Shown: positions 1 through 5,250, numbered from the stretch's first letter. The stretch is 6,169 bases of DNA from Fusobacteriaceae bacterium UBA2433 (GCA_002342785.1 DDQV01000032.1:1-6169), one strand, 5' to 3'. A program made the numbers and translations. The notes: generated by a model not told the origin, from the letters alone.

Positions 1-547
1 TATCTTCTATTTTTTTAGATTTTTGAGCATCACTTCCAGGAATATTTATCCCTCCCATTGATACTAATGTATTTCCACCAACAGCTGCCATTTTTTCAAG
101 TAAAACTACTTTTGCTCCAAGATTTGAAGCTGAAATTGCAGCACTTAATCCTGCTCCTCCCCCACCAACAATTACTATATCAAAATTTTCAAATGATTTA
201 AATTTATTTTTACTCACAACAATCTTATTTAAATTTTCTGCATCTTTAAATTTATTTAATAGACTTATTTTTTCTCCTCCTGAGAGAATTAAAGCATTCA
301 TTACTGCCTCTTTTATCCCTCGAGAACTCATAGAACACCCCTTTACATTAGGGACCATTATGGTATTTTTCTTTATTATTTCATTTGGAATCTCATTAAA
401 AGCAGGTTCTGAAATTACTGGAGTTTCATTATGCGATATAAATTTTATATTTTTAATTTTTCCTTCTAAAATTGTAACAAGAACTTCTATCTCTCCTGCA
501 TACCCAATACCGATACCTTTAAATAAACCATCTTTATATTTTTTCAT
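1..547 (-). CDS. FMN-binding / FAD-dependent fumarate reductase-like flavoprotein, N-terminal part (partial)
   Basis: The open frame runs from ATG at 547 off the left edge (182 codons visible). A Shine-Dalgarno AAGGAGT (554-560) lies 6 bases upstream of the start. Residues 6-88 match an FMN_bind domain: an early DG, a glycine-rich GIGYAGEIEV strand, LEGKIKNIKF, HNETP, and the flavin-attachment region VKGCSMSS (68-75). Residues 123-158 form a Rossmann FAD fold with DIVIVGGGGAGLSAA, LLEK and VGGNT, as in flavocytochrome c, fumarate reductase and urocanate reductase flavoproteins. Such enzymes pass electrons from bound FMN to FAD to reduce fumarate or a related enoate; the actual substrate cannot be read here because the catalytic part is missing. 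No signal peptide or haem motif is visible, so a cytoplasmic location is likely. An oddity is Ser72 where the FMN-carrying residue is normally Thr. The gene has its own promoter at 619-646. I am sure of the family but not of the substrate. Confidence 0.9.
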   Translation of the reverse strand, partial: MKKYKDGLFKGIGIGYAGEIEVLVTILEGKIKNIKFISHNETPVISEPAFNEIPNEIIKKNTIMVPNVKGCSMSSRGIKEAVMNALILSGGEKISLLNKFKDAENLNKIVVSKNKFKSFENFDIVIVGGGGAGLSAAISASNLGAKVVLLEKMAAVGGNTLVSMGGINIPGSDAQKSKKIED

Positions 548-553
548 ATTTTT

Positions 554-560
554 ACTCCTT
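554..560 (-). promoter_or_regulatory. Ribosome binding site of the flavoprotein gene
   Basis: AAGGAGT on the minus strand, 6 bases before ATG 547. It fixes the start, which lies directly ahead of the FMN_bind domain. Confidence 0.75.
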
Positions 561-593
561 AAATTATTAATTTATTAACATGTTTTTACAAAG

Positions 594-623
594 TACGACA
601 TCGTATTATGTAAATCGTATTAT
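594..623. promoter_or_regulatory. Possible operator: dyad plus direct repeat over the start region
   Basis: TACGACATCGTA (594-605) is a dyad with 5-bp arms around CA. The 10-mer ATCGTATTAT occurs at 600-609 and again at 614-623, the second copy overlapping the -10 of the leftward promoter. A protein bound here would cover the transcription start, so a repressor is the simplest reading. The regulator is not in the window and its family cannot be named. Confidence 0.45.
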
Positions 624-646
624 ACCATATAAACAAAATAAGTCAA
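619..646 (-). promoter_or_regulatory. Strong extended -10 promoter for the leftward flavoprotein gene
   Basis: On the minus strand, TTGACT (641-646) is followed after 16 bases by a perfect TATAAT (619-624), with a TG one base upstream of the -10 (extended -10). Transcription would start near 612, giving a leader of about 65 bases before ATG 547. The match is unusually good for this AT-rich background. Operator-like repeats lie over and just downstream of the -10. Confidence 0.8.
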
Positions 647-884
647 TTGAATCTTATTGAATCTATGTAACTCTAAACACCTATTCACCTCAATAAAACA
701 AAGCCGTTGAGATCCCCTAGCTATTTAACCTTAAGGCTCCTATTGGATATTTTCCTCTATTAATTCCAATAGTATCAGTTATTGCAAAACTTTATTCCAG
801 AGTGTGGATCGATATTAGATGAATAAATACAATATGAACTTTTTTTCAGGTACCTTGGAGATCAAAATAAAGAATTTTTTATTA
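647..884. other. Intergenic region without a clear gene
   Basis: This lies between the leftward flavoprotein promoter and the rightward SHOCT-operon promoter. It is noticeably less AT-rich than the other spacers in the window. Apart from the fragment at 721-822, I found no open frame with a ribosome site, and no recognisable riboswitch, tRNA or insertion-sequence end. Confidence 0.5.
721..822 (+). pseudogene. Possible C-terminal coding remnant of a membrane protein
   Basis: After a TAG at 718-720, the plus strand is open for 33 codons to TGA at 820-822. The reading contains APIGYFPLLIPIVSVIAKLY and then SRVWIDIR. It looks like a hydrophobic segment with a basic tail and ordinary codon choice, but it has no start codon or ribosome site. 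I do not recognise a family. It may be the end of a decayed gene or chance. The inverted repeat CTATTGGA/TCCAATAG (740-747 and 765-772) lies within it, so a structured RNA is an alternative. Confidence 0.25.
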
Positions 885-913
885 TCTTTTTGAATTCTTC
901 ACGCAATCTTCAC
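885..913 (+). promoter_or_regulatory. Tandem 11-bp-spaced repeats, possible response-regulator site
   Basis: TCTTCAC occurs at 896-902 and 907-913, exactly 11 bp apart (one helical turn). A weaker match, TCTTTTT, occurs one turn further upstream at 885-891. The repeats lie on and just upstream of the -35 region. Head-to-tail boxes with a turn of spacing, overlapping a weak -35, are the usual layout for OmpR/PhoB-family response regulators acting as activators. The regulator is not in the window. Confidence 0.5.
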
Positions 914-929
914 ATGGTCATATTATACT
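898..929 (+). promoter_or_regulatory. Promoter of the SHOCT / Spy-like operon
   Basis: TTCACG (898-903) and TATTAT (921-926) are separated by 17 bases. An overlapping TATACT (924-929) is an alternative -10. The -35 is weak and is part of the TCTTCAC repeat, consistent with activator dependence. Transcription would start near 933-936, leaving a short leader before ATG 962. Confidence 0.55.
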
Positions 930-946
930 TAATAATAAGAACATAA

Positions 947-957
947 AAGGATGTGAT
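947..957 (+). promoter_or_regulatory. Extended Shine-Dalgarno that decides the start of the SHOCT gene
   Basis: AAGGATGTGAT matches the full anti-Shine-Dalgarno complement AAGGAGGTGAT at 10 of 11 positions. The in-frame GTG at 953 lies inside this pairing region, so it is not a plausible start. ATG 962 follows at a normal distance. Confidence 0.7.
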
Positions 958-961
958 TGCA

Positions 962-1210
962 ATGATGCATGGATTTGGATTTAATTTTGGAAACTCTATG
1001 TTTTTAGGAGGTGGAATATTTATGTTTATATTTTGGATATTAATAATAGTATTAATAATCTCTATAATAAAAGGAAATTTCATAGGCGACAATAAAAATT
1101 CTATACAAAACAAAAGTGAAACACCTCTAGAAATCTTAAAGATGAGATATGCTAAAGGAGAAATTACTGAAGAACAATTTCAAGATATGAAAGAAAAACT
1201 AAAAGACTAG
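962..1210 (+). CDS. Small membrane protein with a C-terminal SHOCT domain
   Basis: This is an 82-residue protein. Residues 1-18 are rich in Met, Gly and Phe (MMHGFGFNFG, then FLGGG). Residues 19-36 form one strongly hydrophobic membrane helix. A polar linker follows, and residues 56-80 (LEILKMRYAKGEITEEQF onward) are a typical SHOCT short C-terminal domain, with the conserved RYAKGEIT-E-F pattern. SHOCT domains are found at the ends of many small membrane proteins and probably mediate oligomerisation; no enzymatic role is known. The open frame extends to a GTG at 953, but that codon sits in the ribosome site, so ATG 962 is chosen. It is followed after 35 bases by the Spy-like gene and is almost certainly cotranscribed with it. 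Short Met/His-containing SHOCT proteins often accompany copper or other metal-efflux genes, which suggests but does not prove a metal-stress role. Confidence 0.85.
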   Translation: MMHGFGFNFGNSMFLGGGIFMFIFWILIIVLIISIIKGNFIGDNKNSIQNKSETPLEILKMRYAKGEITEEQFQDMKEKLKD

Positions 1211-1230
1211 TTCAAAATTAAAAAAAATTA

Positions 1231-1237
1231 AAAGGAG
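1231..1237 (+). promoter_or_regulatory. Ribosome binding site deciding the start of the Spy-like gene
   Basis: AAAGGAG lies 8 bases before ATG 1246. The upstream in-frame GTG at 1237 shares a base with this site and is rejected as a start. Confidence 0.8.
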
Positions 1238-1245
1238 TGATTAAA

Positions 1246-1710
1246 ATGAAGAAAAAAATTATTGTAGGACTATTGGTAATATCAGCACTTTCATTTTCAG
1301 CAATGAAAAGTAATCAAACAAATATGAATAATAATTGTCAAAAAGTAACACACTACTCTCAAGTGATGGCCGGTTTATCAGAAACCCAACAAAACGAATT
1401 AACCGAGATGATAAAAAATAGAAGGAAGACTAACTATATAAACAGTTTAAATATAAGAACTGAAGAGTTAAAGTTAGAGAAACTACTCTCAAATGATAAA
1501 ATAAATTGGCAGAATGTAAAAAAAGTGAATGACCAAATATCAGGTATGAAATCTGAACAAAGATTAGATAATATGAAATTCAGAAAAAATATAGAAGATA
1601 AATTTGGAATAACTATGGGATATAAAGGCATGATTGGACACATGAATAATAAAATGATGAATGAAGGTGATAATCATAACAAAATGATGGATGATTCTAA
1701 AGATTACTAA
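1246..1710 (+). CDS. Exported Spy/CpxP-like protein with Met/His-rich tail
   Basis: This is a 154-residue protein. Residues 1-19 are a Sec-type signal peptide (KKK, hydrophobic core, SFSA), and no lipobox cysteine follows it. Residues 44-48 (LSETQ) resemble the LTxxQ motif of the Spy/CpxP and heavy-metal-resistance family. Residues 45-121 are charged and predicted helical, with the repeated-helix look of these small periplasmic chaperones or metal sensors. Residues 122-154 hold seven Met and two His, including GHMNNKMM and HNKMM, a composition common in copper- or silver-binding tails. The protein is second in an operon with the SHOCT gene and is probably controlled by the 11-bp repeats upstream. 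A periplasmic stress or metal-binding role is inferred. The second LTxxQ motif of classical Spy is not evident, so only loose family membership is claimed. Confidence 0.7.
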   Translation: MKKKIIVGLLVISALSFSAMKSNQTNMNNNCQKVTHYSQVMAGLSETQQNELTEMIKNRRKTNYINSLNIRTEELKLEKLLSNDKINWQNVKKVNDQISGMKSEQRLDNMKFRKNIEDKFGITMGYKGMIGHMNNKMMNEGDNHNKMMDDSKDY

Positions 1711-1776
1711 GATAAATATGATACTAATATCAAATAGATTCCCTCTGAATAAAATTTATTAAAATCAGATATAGAT

Positions 1777-1828
1777 AAAAAAAAGTTATTCCAAAGTTTT
1801 ACTTTGGGATAACTCTTGTTTTACTTTT
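1777..1828. terminator. Bidirectional intrinsic terminator between convergent units
   Basis: GTTATTCCAAAG (1785-1796) pairs over 12 bp (one G-T wobble) with CTTTGGGATAAC (1802-1813) around the loop TTTTA. To the right lies a T-rich tract (TCTTGTTTTACTTTT). To the left are eight A, which give a T8 tract on the minus strand. It can stop the rightward SHOCT operon and also the leftward symporter transcript, whose stop codon is about 230 bases away. Confidence 0.85.
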
Positions 1829-1842
1829 AAAATTAAAACAAG
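1815..1842. repeat. AT-rich inverted repeat beside the terminator
   Basis: CTTGTTTTA (1815-1823) and TAAAACAAG (1834-1842) are perfect 9-bp arms around a TTTTAAAA core. The element overlaps the T-rich end of the preceding terminator and may form an alternative hairpin. Its function is uncertain. Confidence 0.45.
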
Positions 1843-1910
1843 AAATTTATCTTCCTAAATCTATCATATTTTACACAAGAGCTTTATACATTTAATAACT
1901 TTTAATATAT

Positions 1911-1954
1911 TAAAATGAGAAGTAATAATTAAAAAATTATTTATCCTCATTTTA
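1911..1954. repeat. Inverted repeat downstream of the symporter gene
   Basis: TAAAATGAG (1911-1919) and CTCATTTTA (1946-1954) are perfect 9-bp arms. An inner AATAATT/AATTATT pair (1924-1930 and 1935-1941) lies between them. The hairpin falls in the 3' untranslated part of the leftward symporter transcript but lacks a following T tract, so it looks like an RNA-stabilising stem at most. I see nothing else in 1843-2042. Confidence 0.35.
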
Positions 1955-2042
1955 TAAAAAACTTCTAACAATATTTATTTTTTTAAATTATCACAGTTAA
2001 AATAATACTTTATCATATTAATATTATGATTTAATTTTATTA

Positions 2043-3590
2043 TTATGCATTTAATTCTACTAGACCATCTTGGAAGATTATATCTTTTTCTCTTTCTTCT
2101 TTTCTCAAATCATCCCAAACAGAAAAGTTTCCTTTAATTCCAATTTTATTTGGATTAAAGTCCCAATCATCCTCTCTGTTTTCTTTTATTCTTAATTTAT
2201 AATCTTTCAAACAAATAATAGCAGGTTTATGCATAATTAAAATTCCTACAATATTTATCCAAGCCATTATTCCAATTCCTATATCTCCAAGAGTCCAAGC
2301 CATTCCTCCTGCTACTACAGATCCTGAGAATGTAAATCCAAGAAATACTAATTTTAAAATAAATCTAATTTTATTTCTTTGTTTATTACCATTAGTTAAA
2401 TAAACTAATGCTGTATCTCCATTCCAAAAAAATGCTAATAATGTAGTAAAGGCAAAGAATATTATAGCTATAGCAACTATATATGCACCGTATCCAATAC
2501 TGACATCTAAAGCTGCAGATGTATTAGCTGCTCCTATAGTCTCTATATTCATACTAGATATTGCACCTTTCCCTTCATAAATTATTTTACCAGTAACTCC
2601 TTCAAAAACTTTATATGCTCCTGTAATAATAATCATCAATGCTGTTGCTGTACATACAAATATAGAATCAATATAAATAGAGAATGCTTGTATTAATCCT
2701 TGCTTTGCAGGATGTGAAACTTCTGCTGCTGCTGCTGAAGCTGGACCTGTTCCTTGTCCTGCTTCATTTGAATAAATACCTCTTTTCACTCCCCAAGATA
2801 TTGCTGCACCTGCAATACCTGCAAATGCTTCTTCTTTTCCAAATGCAGATTCAACAATCAAAGTTAATGATGGAATAATTTCTCCGGCATTGATTGCTAA
2901 TACTGTTACTGCAACAATTATATATGCCACTGCCATAAATGGAACTACTACCCCAGCAAACTTAGCAATTCTCTTAGCTCCTCCAAAAATAATAAGGCAC
3001 AAAAATCCTACAATAATTAATCCTGTAATCCATTGAGGAATTCCTATTGCAGTTTTTAAACTTCCTGCAATTACATTTGATTGAACAGATGGCATACATA
3101 TTAACATAGCTAATACTGTAGACAAAGCAAATAAATTTCCATACCAAGTTTTCCCACCTAATAATCCTTTTTTAAAATAATAAGCAGGTCCTCCTCTATA
3201 TCCACCTTCAAACTTTTCTTTATATAATTGACCTAATGTAGATTCCACATATGATGATGCAGCTCCTAACAACGAAATAACCCATAACCAAAATATCGAT
3301 CCAGGTCCTCCTAAAGATATCGCTGTAGCTACTCCTGCAATATTACCAGTTCCTACCCTTCCAGAAACAGACATACACATAGCTTCAAATCCACTTATTG
3401 AGTCTTTAGACTTTTCTTCATTTTTGATATCTTTAATATCTTTTCCTAATAATAATCTAATCATTTCTTTTATCATCGTAAATTGAACACCACTTGTTTT
3501 TAAAGTAAAAAACAATCCTGCACCTAAACAAAGATATACAAGTACCGGTGACCAAATAATACCATTTAACCCATTAACTAAAACTTCCAT
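2043..3590 (-). CDS. AGCS-family sodium:alanine/glycine symporter
   Basis: This 515-residue integral membrane protein would import alanine and/or glycine with Na+ through the inner membrane. The family signature is clear: VSGRVGTGNIAGVATAI (75-91) followed by GGPGSIFWLW, then GGPAYYFKKG, and the SNEAGQGTGP loop with HPAKQGLIQ and a following IDS helix. About ten or more hydrophobic segments are spread along the chain, as expected for AGCS carriers. The C-terminal 50 residues are hydrophilic and contain FNPNKIGIKG, a tail shared by many anaerobe members. The open frame extends four codons further (ATG 3602), but GGAGGT (3595-3600) lies inside that extension and 4-5 bases before ATG 3590, so 3590 is the start. 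The gene is monocistronic with its own promoter. Sodium coupling fits an amino-acid-fermenting anaerobe. Substrate preference between alanine and glycine cannot be decided. Confidence 0.93.
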   Translation of the reverse strand: MEVLVNGLNGIIWSPVLVYLCLGAGLFFTLKTSGVQFTMIKEMIRLLLGKDIKDIKNEEKSKDSISGFEAMCMSVSGRVGTGNIAGVATAISLGGPGSIFWLWVISLLGAASSYVESTLGQLYKEKFEGGYRGGPAYYFKKGLLGGKTWYGNLFALSTVLAMLICMPSVQSNVIAGSLKTAIGIPQWITGLIIVGFLCLIIFGGAKRIAKFAGVVVPFMAVAYIIVAVTVLAINAGEIIPSLTLIVESAFGKEEAFAGIAGAAISWGVKRGIYSNEAGQGTGPASAAAAEVSHPAKQGLIQAFSIYIDSIFVCTATALMIIITGAYKVFEGVTGKIIYEGKGAISSMNIETIGAANTSAALDVSIGYGAYIVAIAIIFFAFTTLLAFFWNGDTALVYLTNGNKQRNKIRFILKLVFLGFTFSGSVVAGGMAWTLGDIGIGIMAWINIVGILIMHKPAIICLKDYKLRIKENREDDWDFNPNKIGIKGNFSVWDDLRKEEREKDIIFQDGLVELNA

Positions 3591-3594
3591 TATA

Positions 3595-3600
3595 ACCTCC
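3595..3600 (-). promoter_or_regulatory. Ribosome binding site of the symporter gene
   Basis: GGAGGT on the minus strand ends 4 bases before ATG 3590. It lies within the four-codon upstream extension and therefore argues against ATG 3602 as the start. Confidence 0.8.
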
Positions 3601-3648
3601 ATAGTAATTTGAGCAATAAATTCAAATTTTATTTATCTACTCAATTAA

Positions 3649-3677
3649 AGTTTAGCATCACTTTTTAGATATGTCAA
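3649..3677 (-). promoter_or_regulatory. Promoter of the symporter gene
   Basis: On the minus strand, a perfect TTGACA (3672-3677) is followed after exactly 17 bases by TAAACT (3649-3654), with a TG at the extended -10 position. Transcription would start near 3642, about 50 bases before the start codon. Confidence 0.75.
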
Positions 3678-3684
3678 AGCGAAA

Positions 3685-3719
3685 AACGAACAAAATCTAT
3701 GTTTTGTGTTCGTTTTTTT
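3685..3719. terminator. Hairpin with T tract just upstream of the symporter promoter
   Basis: ACGAACA (3686-3692) pairs with TGTTCGT (3707-3713). The stem is extended by AAA/TTT pairs with a small bulge. Seven T follow on the plus strand (3713-3719), and five A precede it, giving T5 on the minus strand. No plus-strand gene is visible to its left. It may stop leftward read-through from the prepilin unit before it reaches the symporter promoter. Confidence 0.55.
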
Positions 3720-4160
3720 ATTACTTAGTAAACTTTTGTGAATTTTTTATCTAAATATTTAAAAGAGCATTATTCCCTCAAATTCAAATTTAAAGAACAT
3801 ATCTTCCAATGTCTAAAAACAGTACAAATAAAAAAGTGAACTGTATTGAATAAAATAATTTTATTTAAAATTGTAATTTTATAATCTTATTTTTTATTTA
3901 TTAATTTTGGACCTCCAGTAGGTTTTCCAACAGGTAGTTTAATTTTCTAATTATTTTTTTTAAAACAAAAACAACAAAACTGTTATTTAATTATTCTATA
4001 AAAAAAAATCTAGATAAATCTAACATAAGAAGTTTCATTTAATTTAGAAGTATTTTTTTTACAGTGTATTTTTTTATTATACTATTATATTAAAATAAAG
4101 GTTTCATTTTGATATAGTGAAAAAAATATCAAAATATCAAAAATTAAATTTTTTTTAATA
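3720..4160. other. AT-rich gene-free region
   Basis: This is almost pure A/T with many homopolymer runs and stops in all frames. The exceptions are a short GC-richer island at about 3907-3937 and TTTTGATAT-type repeats near the right end. I find no gene with a ribosome site and no recognisable RNA. It is probably decayed or non-functional spacer. Confidence 0.5.
3887..3946 (-). pseudogene. Short coding-like fragment, possible C-terminal gene remnant
   Basis: On the minus strand, the 19 codons between TAG (3947-3949) and TAA (3887-3889) read KIKLPVGKPTGGPKLINKK. The Gly/Pro-rich centre stands out sharply from the surrounding A/T sequence, as expected for a surviving piece of a protein-coding gene. 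There is no start codon or ribosome site. I cannot assign a family, and chance is possible. Confidence 0.22.
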
Positions 4161-4168
4161 TATCAAAA
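4107..4168. repeat. Cluster of ATATCAAAA repeats
   Basis: ATATCAAAA occurs at 4126-4134, 4134-4142 and 4160-4168, with an inverted copy TTTTGATAT at 4107-4115 that forms a 9-bp hairpin with the first. The cluster lies just beyond the terminator of the prepilin unit. Given the A/T content, part of this may be chance. Confidence 0.35.
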
Positions 4169-4217
4169 AAAACCTATAAATTAGATACTTATTCTTTAAT
4201 ATCTACCTTATAGGTTT
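4165..4217 (-). terminator. Intrinsic terminator of the prepilin unit
   Basis: TTATAGGTTT (4208-4217) and AAACCTATAA (4170-4179) are perfect 10-bp arms. An inner TAGATA/TATCTA pair (4182-4187 and 4200-4205) extends the stem. On the minus strand the arm runs into eight T (A-run 4165-4172). The first arm begins about 20 bases after the TAA at 4237-4239, which is the usual place for a terminator of the full-length, amber-containing gene. Confidence 0.8.
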
Positions 4218-4236
4218 ATAATATGATTTAAATTTT

Positions 4237-4587
4237 TTATAGTTCTGTAATGCTAAGTTCGTCTGCTGCCATGCTTGTACCCCAAGTTCTAAAACCTGTA
4301 TAATTATCAGCATCACTATCAGTAGATTTGTTAATTTCATAAGAATCTCCTGTTATGACCACTCCATCTATTAAAATTTCTACATTATTAGTAGTGGCTG
4401 TACTCTCTGTAACATTTATTTCTATGTCATGTGAACTTGTCCACCAATCTTCAGAATTCATGTCTATCTCACTCGTATCAAGATATGTTGCACCGTACTC
4501 TCCTCCAGTAGAATTTCTTGATCTTATAACAAGATCATTTAATCCCTTATCAAATTGAAATATATATCCTCCACCAGCATCGTCTGA
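4237..4587 (-). pseudogene. In-frame C-terminal LamG-like half of the prepilin gene, cut off by TAG
   Basis: This is the direct in-frame continuation of the prepilin gene after its TAG: 116 further codons to TAA, with no other stop or frameshift. It begins SDDAGGGYIFQFDKG and continues through LVIRSR, DWWTSSHDIEINV, VEILIDGVVI and FRTWGTSMAADELSI. This strand pattern (YxFQxDxG, WxxxHxIxI, VxxxxDG, GxRTW near the end) is that of LamG/concanavalin-like jelly-roll domains found at the C-terminus of many Gram-positive and fusobacterial prepilin-like proteins. The first in-frame ATG is at 4461, inside the domain and without a ribosome site, so independent translation is unlikely. It is made only if the TAG is read through; otherwise it is dead sequence of recent origin. 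Confidence 0.75.
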
Positions 4588-5241
4588 CTAAATAAATATA
4601 CCATAACCCCTACTTTCTGCAGTCAAAGTTGCTGTTGTCACTATACTATATTCAGAATATGGATTATCTATATAAAAAAGTCCAGAAGTTGGAGAAGTCA
4701 TCATTGTTCCTTCATTATTTAAATCCCAGTTAGTAAAATCTCCTGAAAGATCATCTGTTCCAGAAAAATAATATACAATGGAATCATCATCAGAATCATC
4801 ATTCCAAATTTCATATTCTTCATCTTTTGTATAAGCTCCATTTGGAAGATTAGCATAGATTTCACCAGTCTCTTTTATATAATACCAACCACCATTATCG
4901 TCTCTAGAACTAACAACTTCTGAAGTTTCTTTATGCCCATCTCCATCTTCATCTGTAAATCCTGGAGTTGATTCAATACTATAAGATCTTAATAAATCTG
5001 GATCATCTTTTCCAACTGTAGTTGTATTATTTTCTCCGGCTAGATCTGGAAATTCATCTGATAAATTTGAATCTATAGATAATTTAGACCTTATTACTCC
5101 TAAATTATGTTGTACTTTAGCCACTGTAGCTTTTCTCATCTCTTTTATTAATTTGGGTATGATACCTGCAGATAAAACCCCTACTATTGCTATTACTACT
5201 AATAGTTCAATAAGTGTAAATCCTTTATTTAATTTTTTCAA
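4588..5241 (-). CDS. Type IV prepilin / type II secretion pseudopilin-like protein (ends at premature TAG)
   Basis: Start is TTG 5241 with AAAGGAGG (5251-5258) 9 bases upstream; the reading gives 217 residues. MKKLNKG ahead of FTLIELLVVIAIVGVLSAGI is a textbook class III prepilin signal: cleavage by prepilin peptidase between Gly7 and Phe8, and Glu at mature position 5. Residues 8-28 form the membrane and assembly helix, continued by an amphipathic helix to about 55. The middle part contains DEDGDGHKETSE (97-108), which fits a 12-residue EF-hand-type calcium loop, and GGWYY (117-121) followed by GEIYANLPNG, typical of pseudopilin heads. From about 159 a LamG-like domain begins (WDL, GLFYIDN, YSIVTTATL, GYGIFI) and is cut by TAG at 4588-4590, codon 218. 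The intact protein would have been 334 residues. No pilus ATPase, platform protein or peptidase is in the window. It lies 46 bases after the HypE-like gene and may share its transcript. Confidence 0.85.
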   Translation of the reverse strand: MKKLNKGFTLIELLVVIAIVGVLSAGIIPKLIKEMRKATVAKVQHNLGVIRSKLSIDSNLSDEFPDLAGENNTTTVGKDDPDLLRSYSIESTPGFTDEDGDGHKETSEVVSSRDDNGGWYYIKETGEIYANLPNGAYTKDEEYEIWNDDSDDDSIVYYFSGTDDLSGDFTNWDLNNEGTMMTSPTSGLFYIDNPYSEYSIVTTATLTAESRGYGIFI

Positions 5242-5250
5242 ATTAATCCA

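Noticed and set aside
360..578. 72-residue plus-strand open frame
   Set aside because: It is antisense to the well-supported flavoprotein start and its promoter side, and its product is a low-complexity Phe/Ile/Ser string.
647..884. Insertion-sequence remnant or riboswitch
   Set aside because: I could not find terminal inverted repeats, a transposase motif, or a recognisable riboswitch core; only one short hairpin is visible.
951..956. ATGTGA minimal start-stop after AAAAGG upstream of the SHOCT gene
   Set aside because: It is fully explained as part of the extended Shine-Dalgarno sequence; there is no spacing for its own ribosome site.
910..1113. 67-residue minus-strand frame
   Set aside because: It is the antisense shadow of the SHOCT gene, with no ribosome site.
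1434..1643. 69-residue minus-strand frame
   Set aside because: It is the antisense shadow of the Spy-like gene.
2684..2878. 64-residue Leu-rich plus-strand frame
   Set aside because: It is antisense to the symporter; the Leu-rich composition is a by-product of the Ala/Gly/Ser codons opposite.
4237..4461. Separate 74-residue gene starting at ATG 4461
   Set aside because: It is in the same frame as the prepilin gene, begins mid-domain, and lacks a ribosome site; it is the tail of the interrupted gene.
4355..4558. 67-residue plus-strand frame
   Set aside because: It is antisense to the LamG-like half of the prepilin gene and has no ribosome site or recognisable domain.
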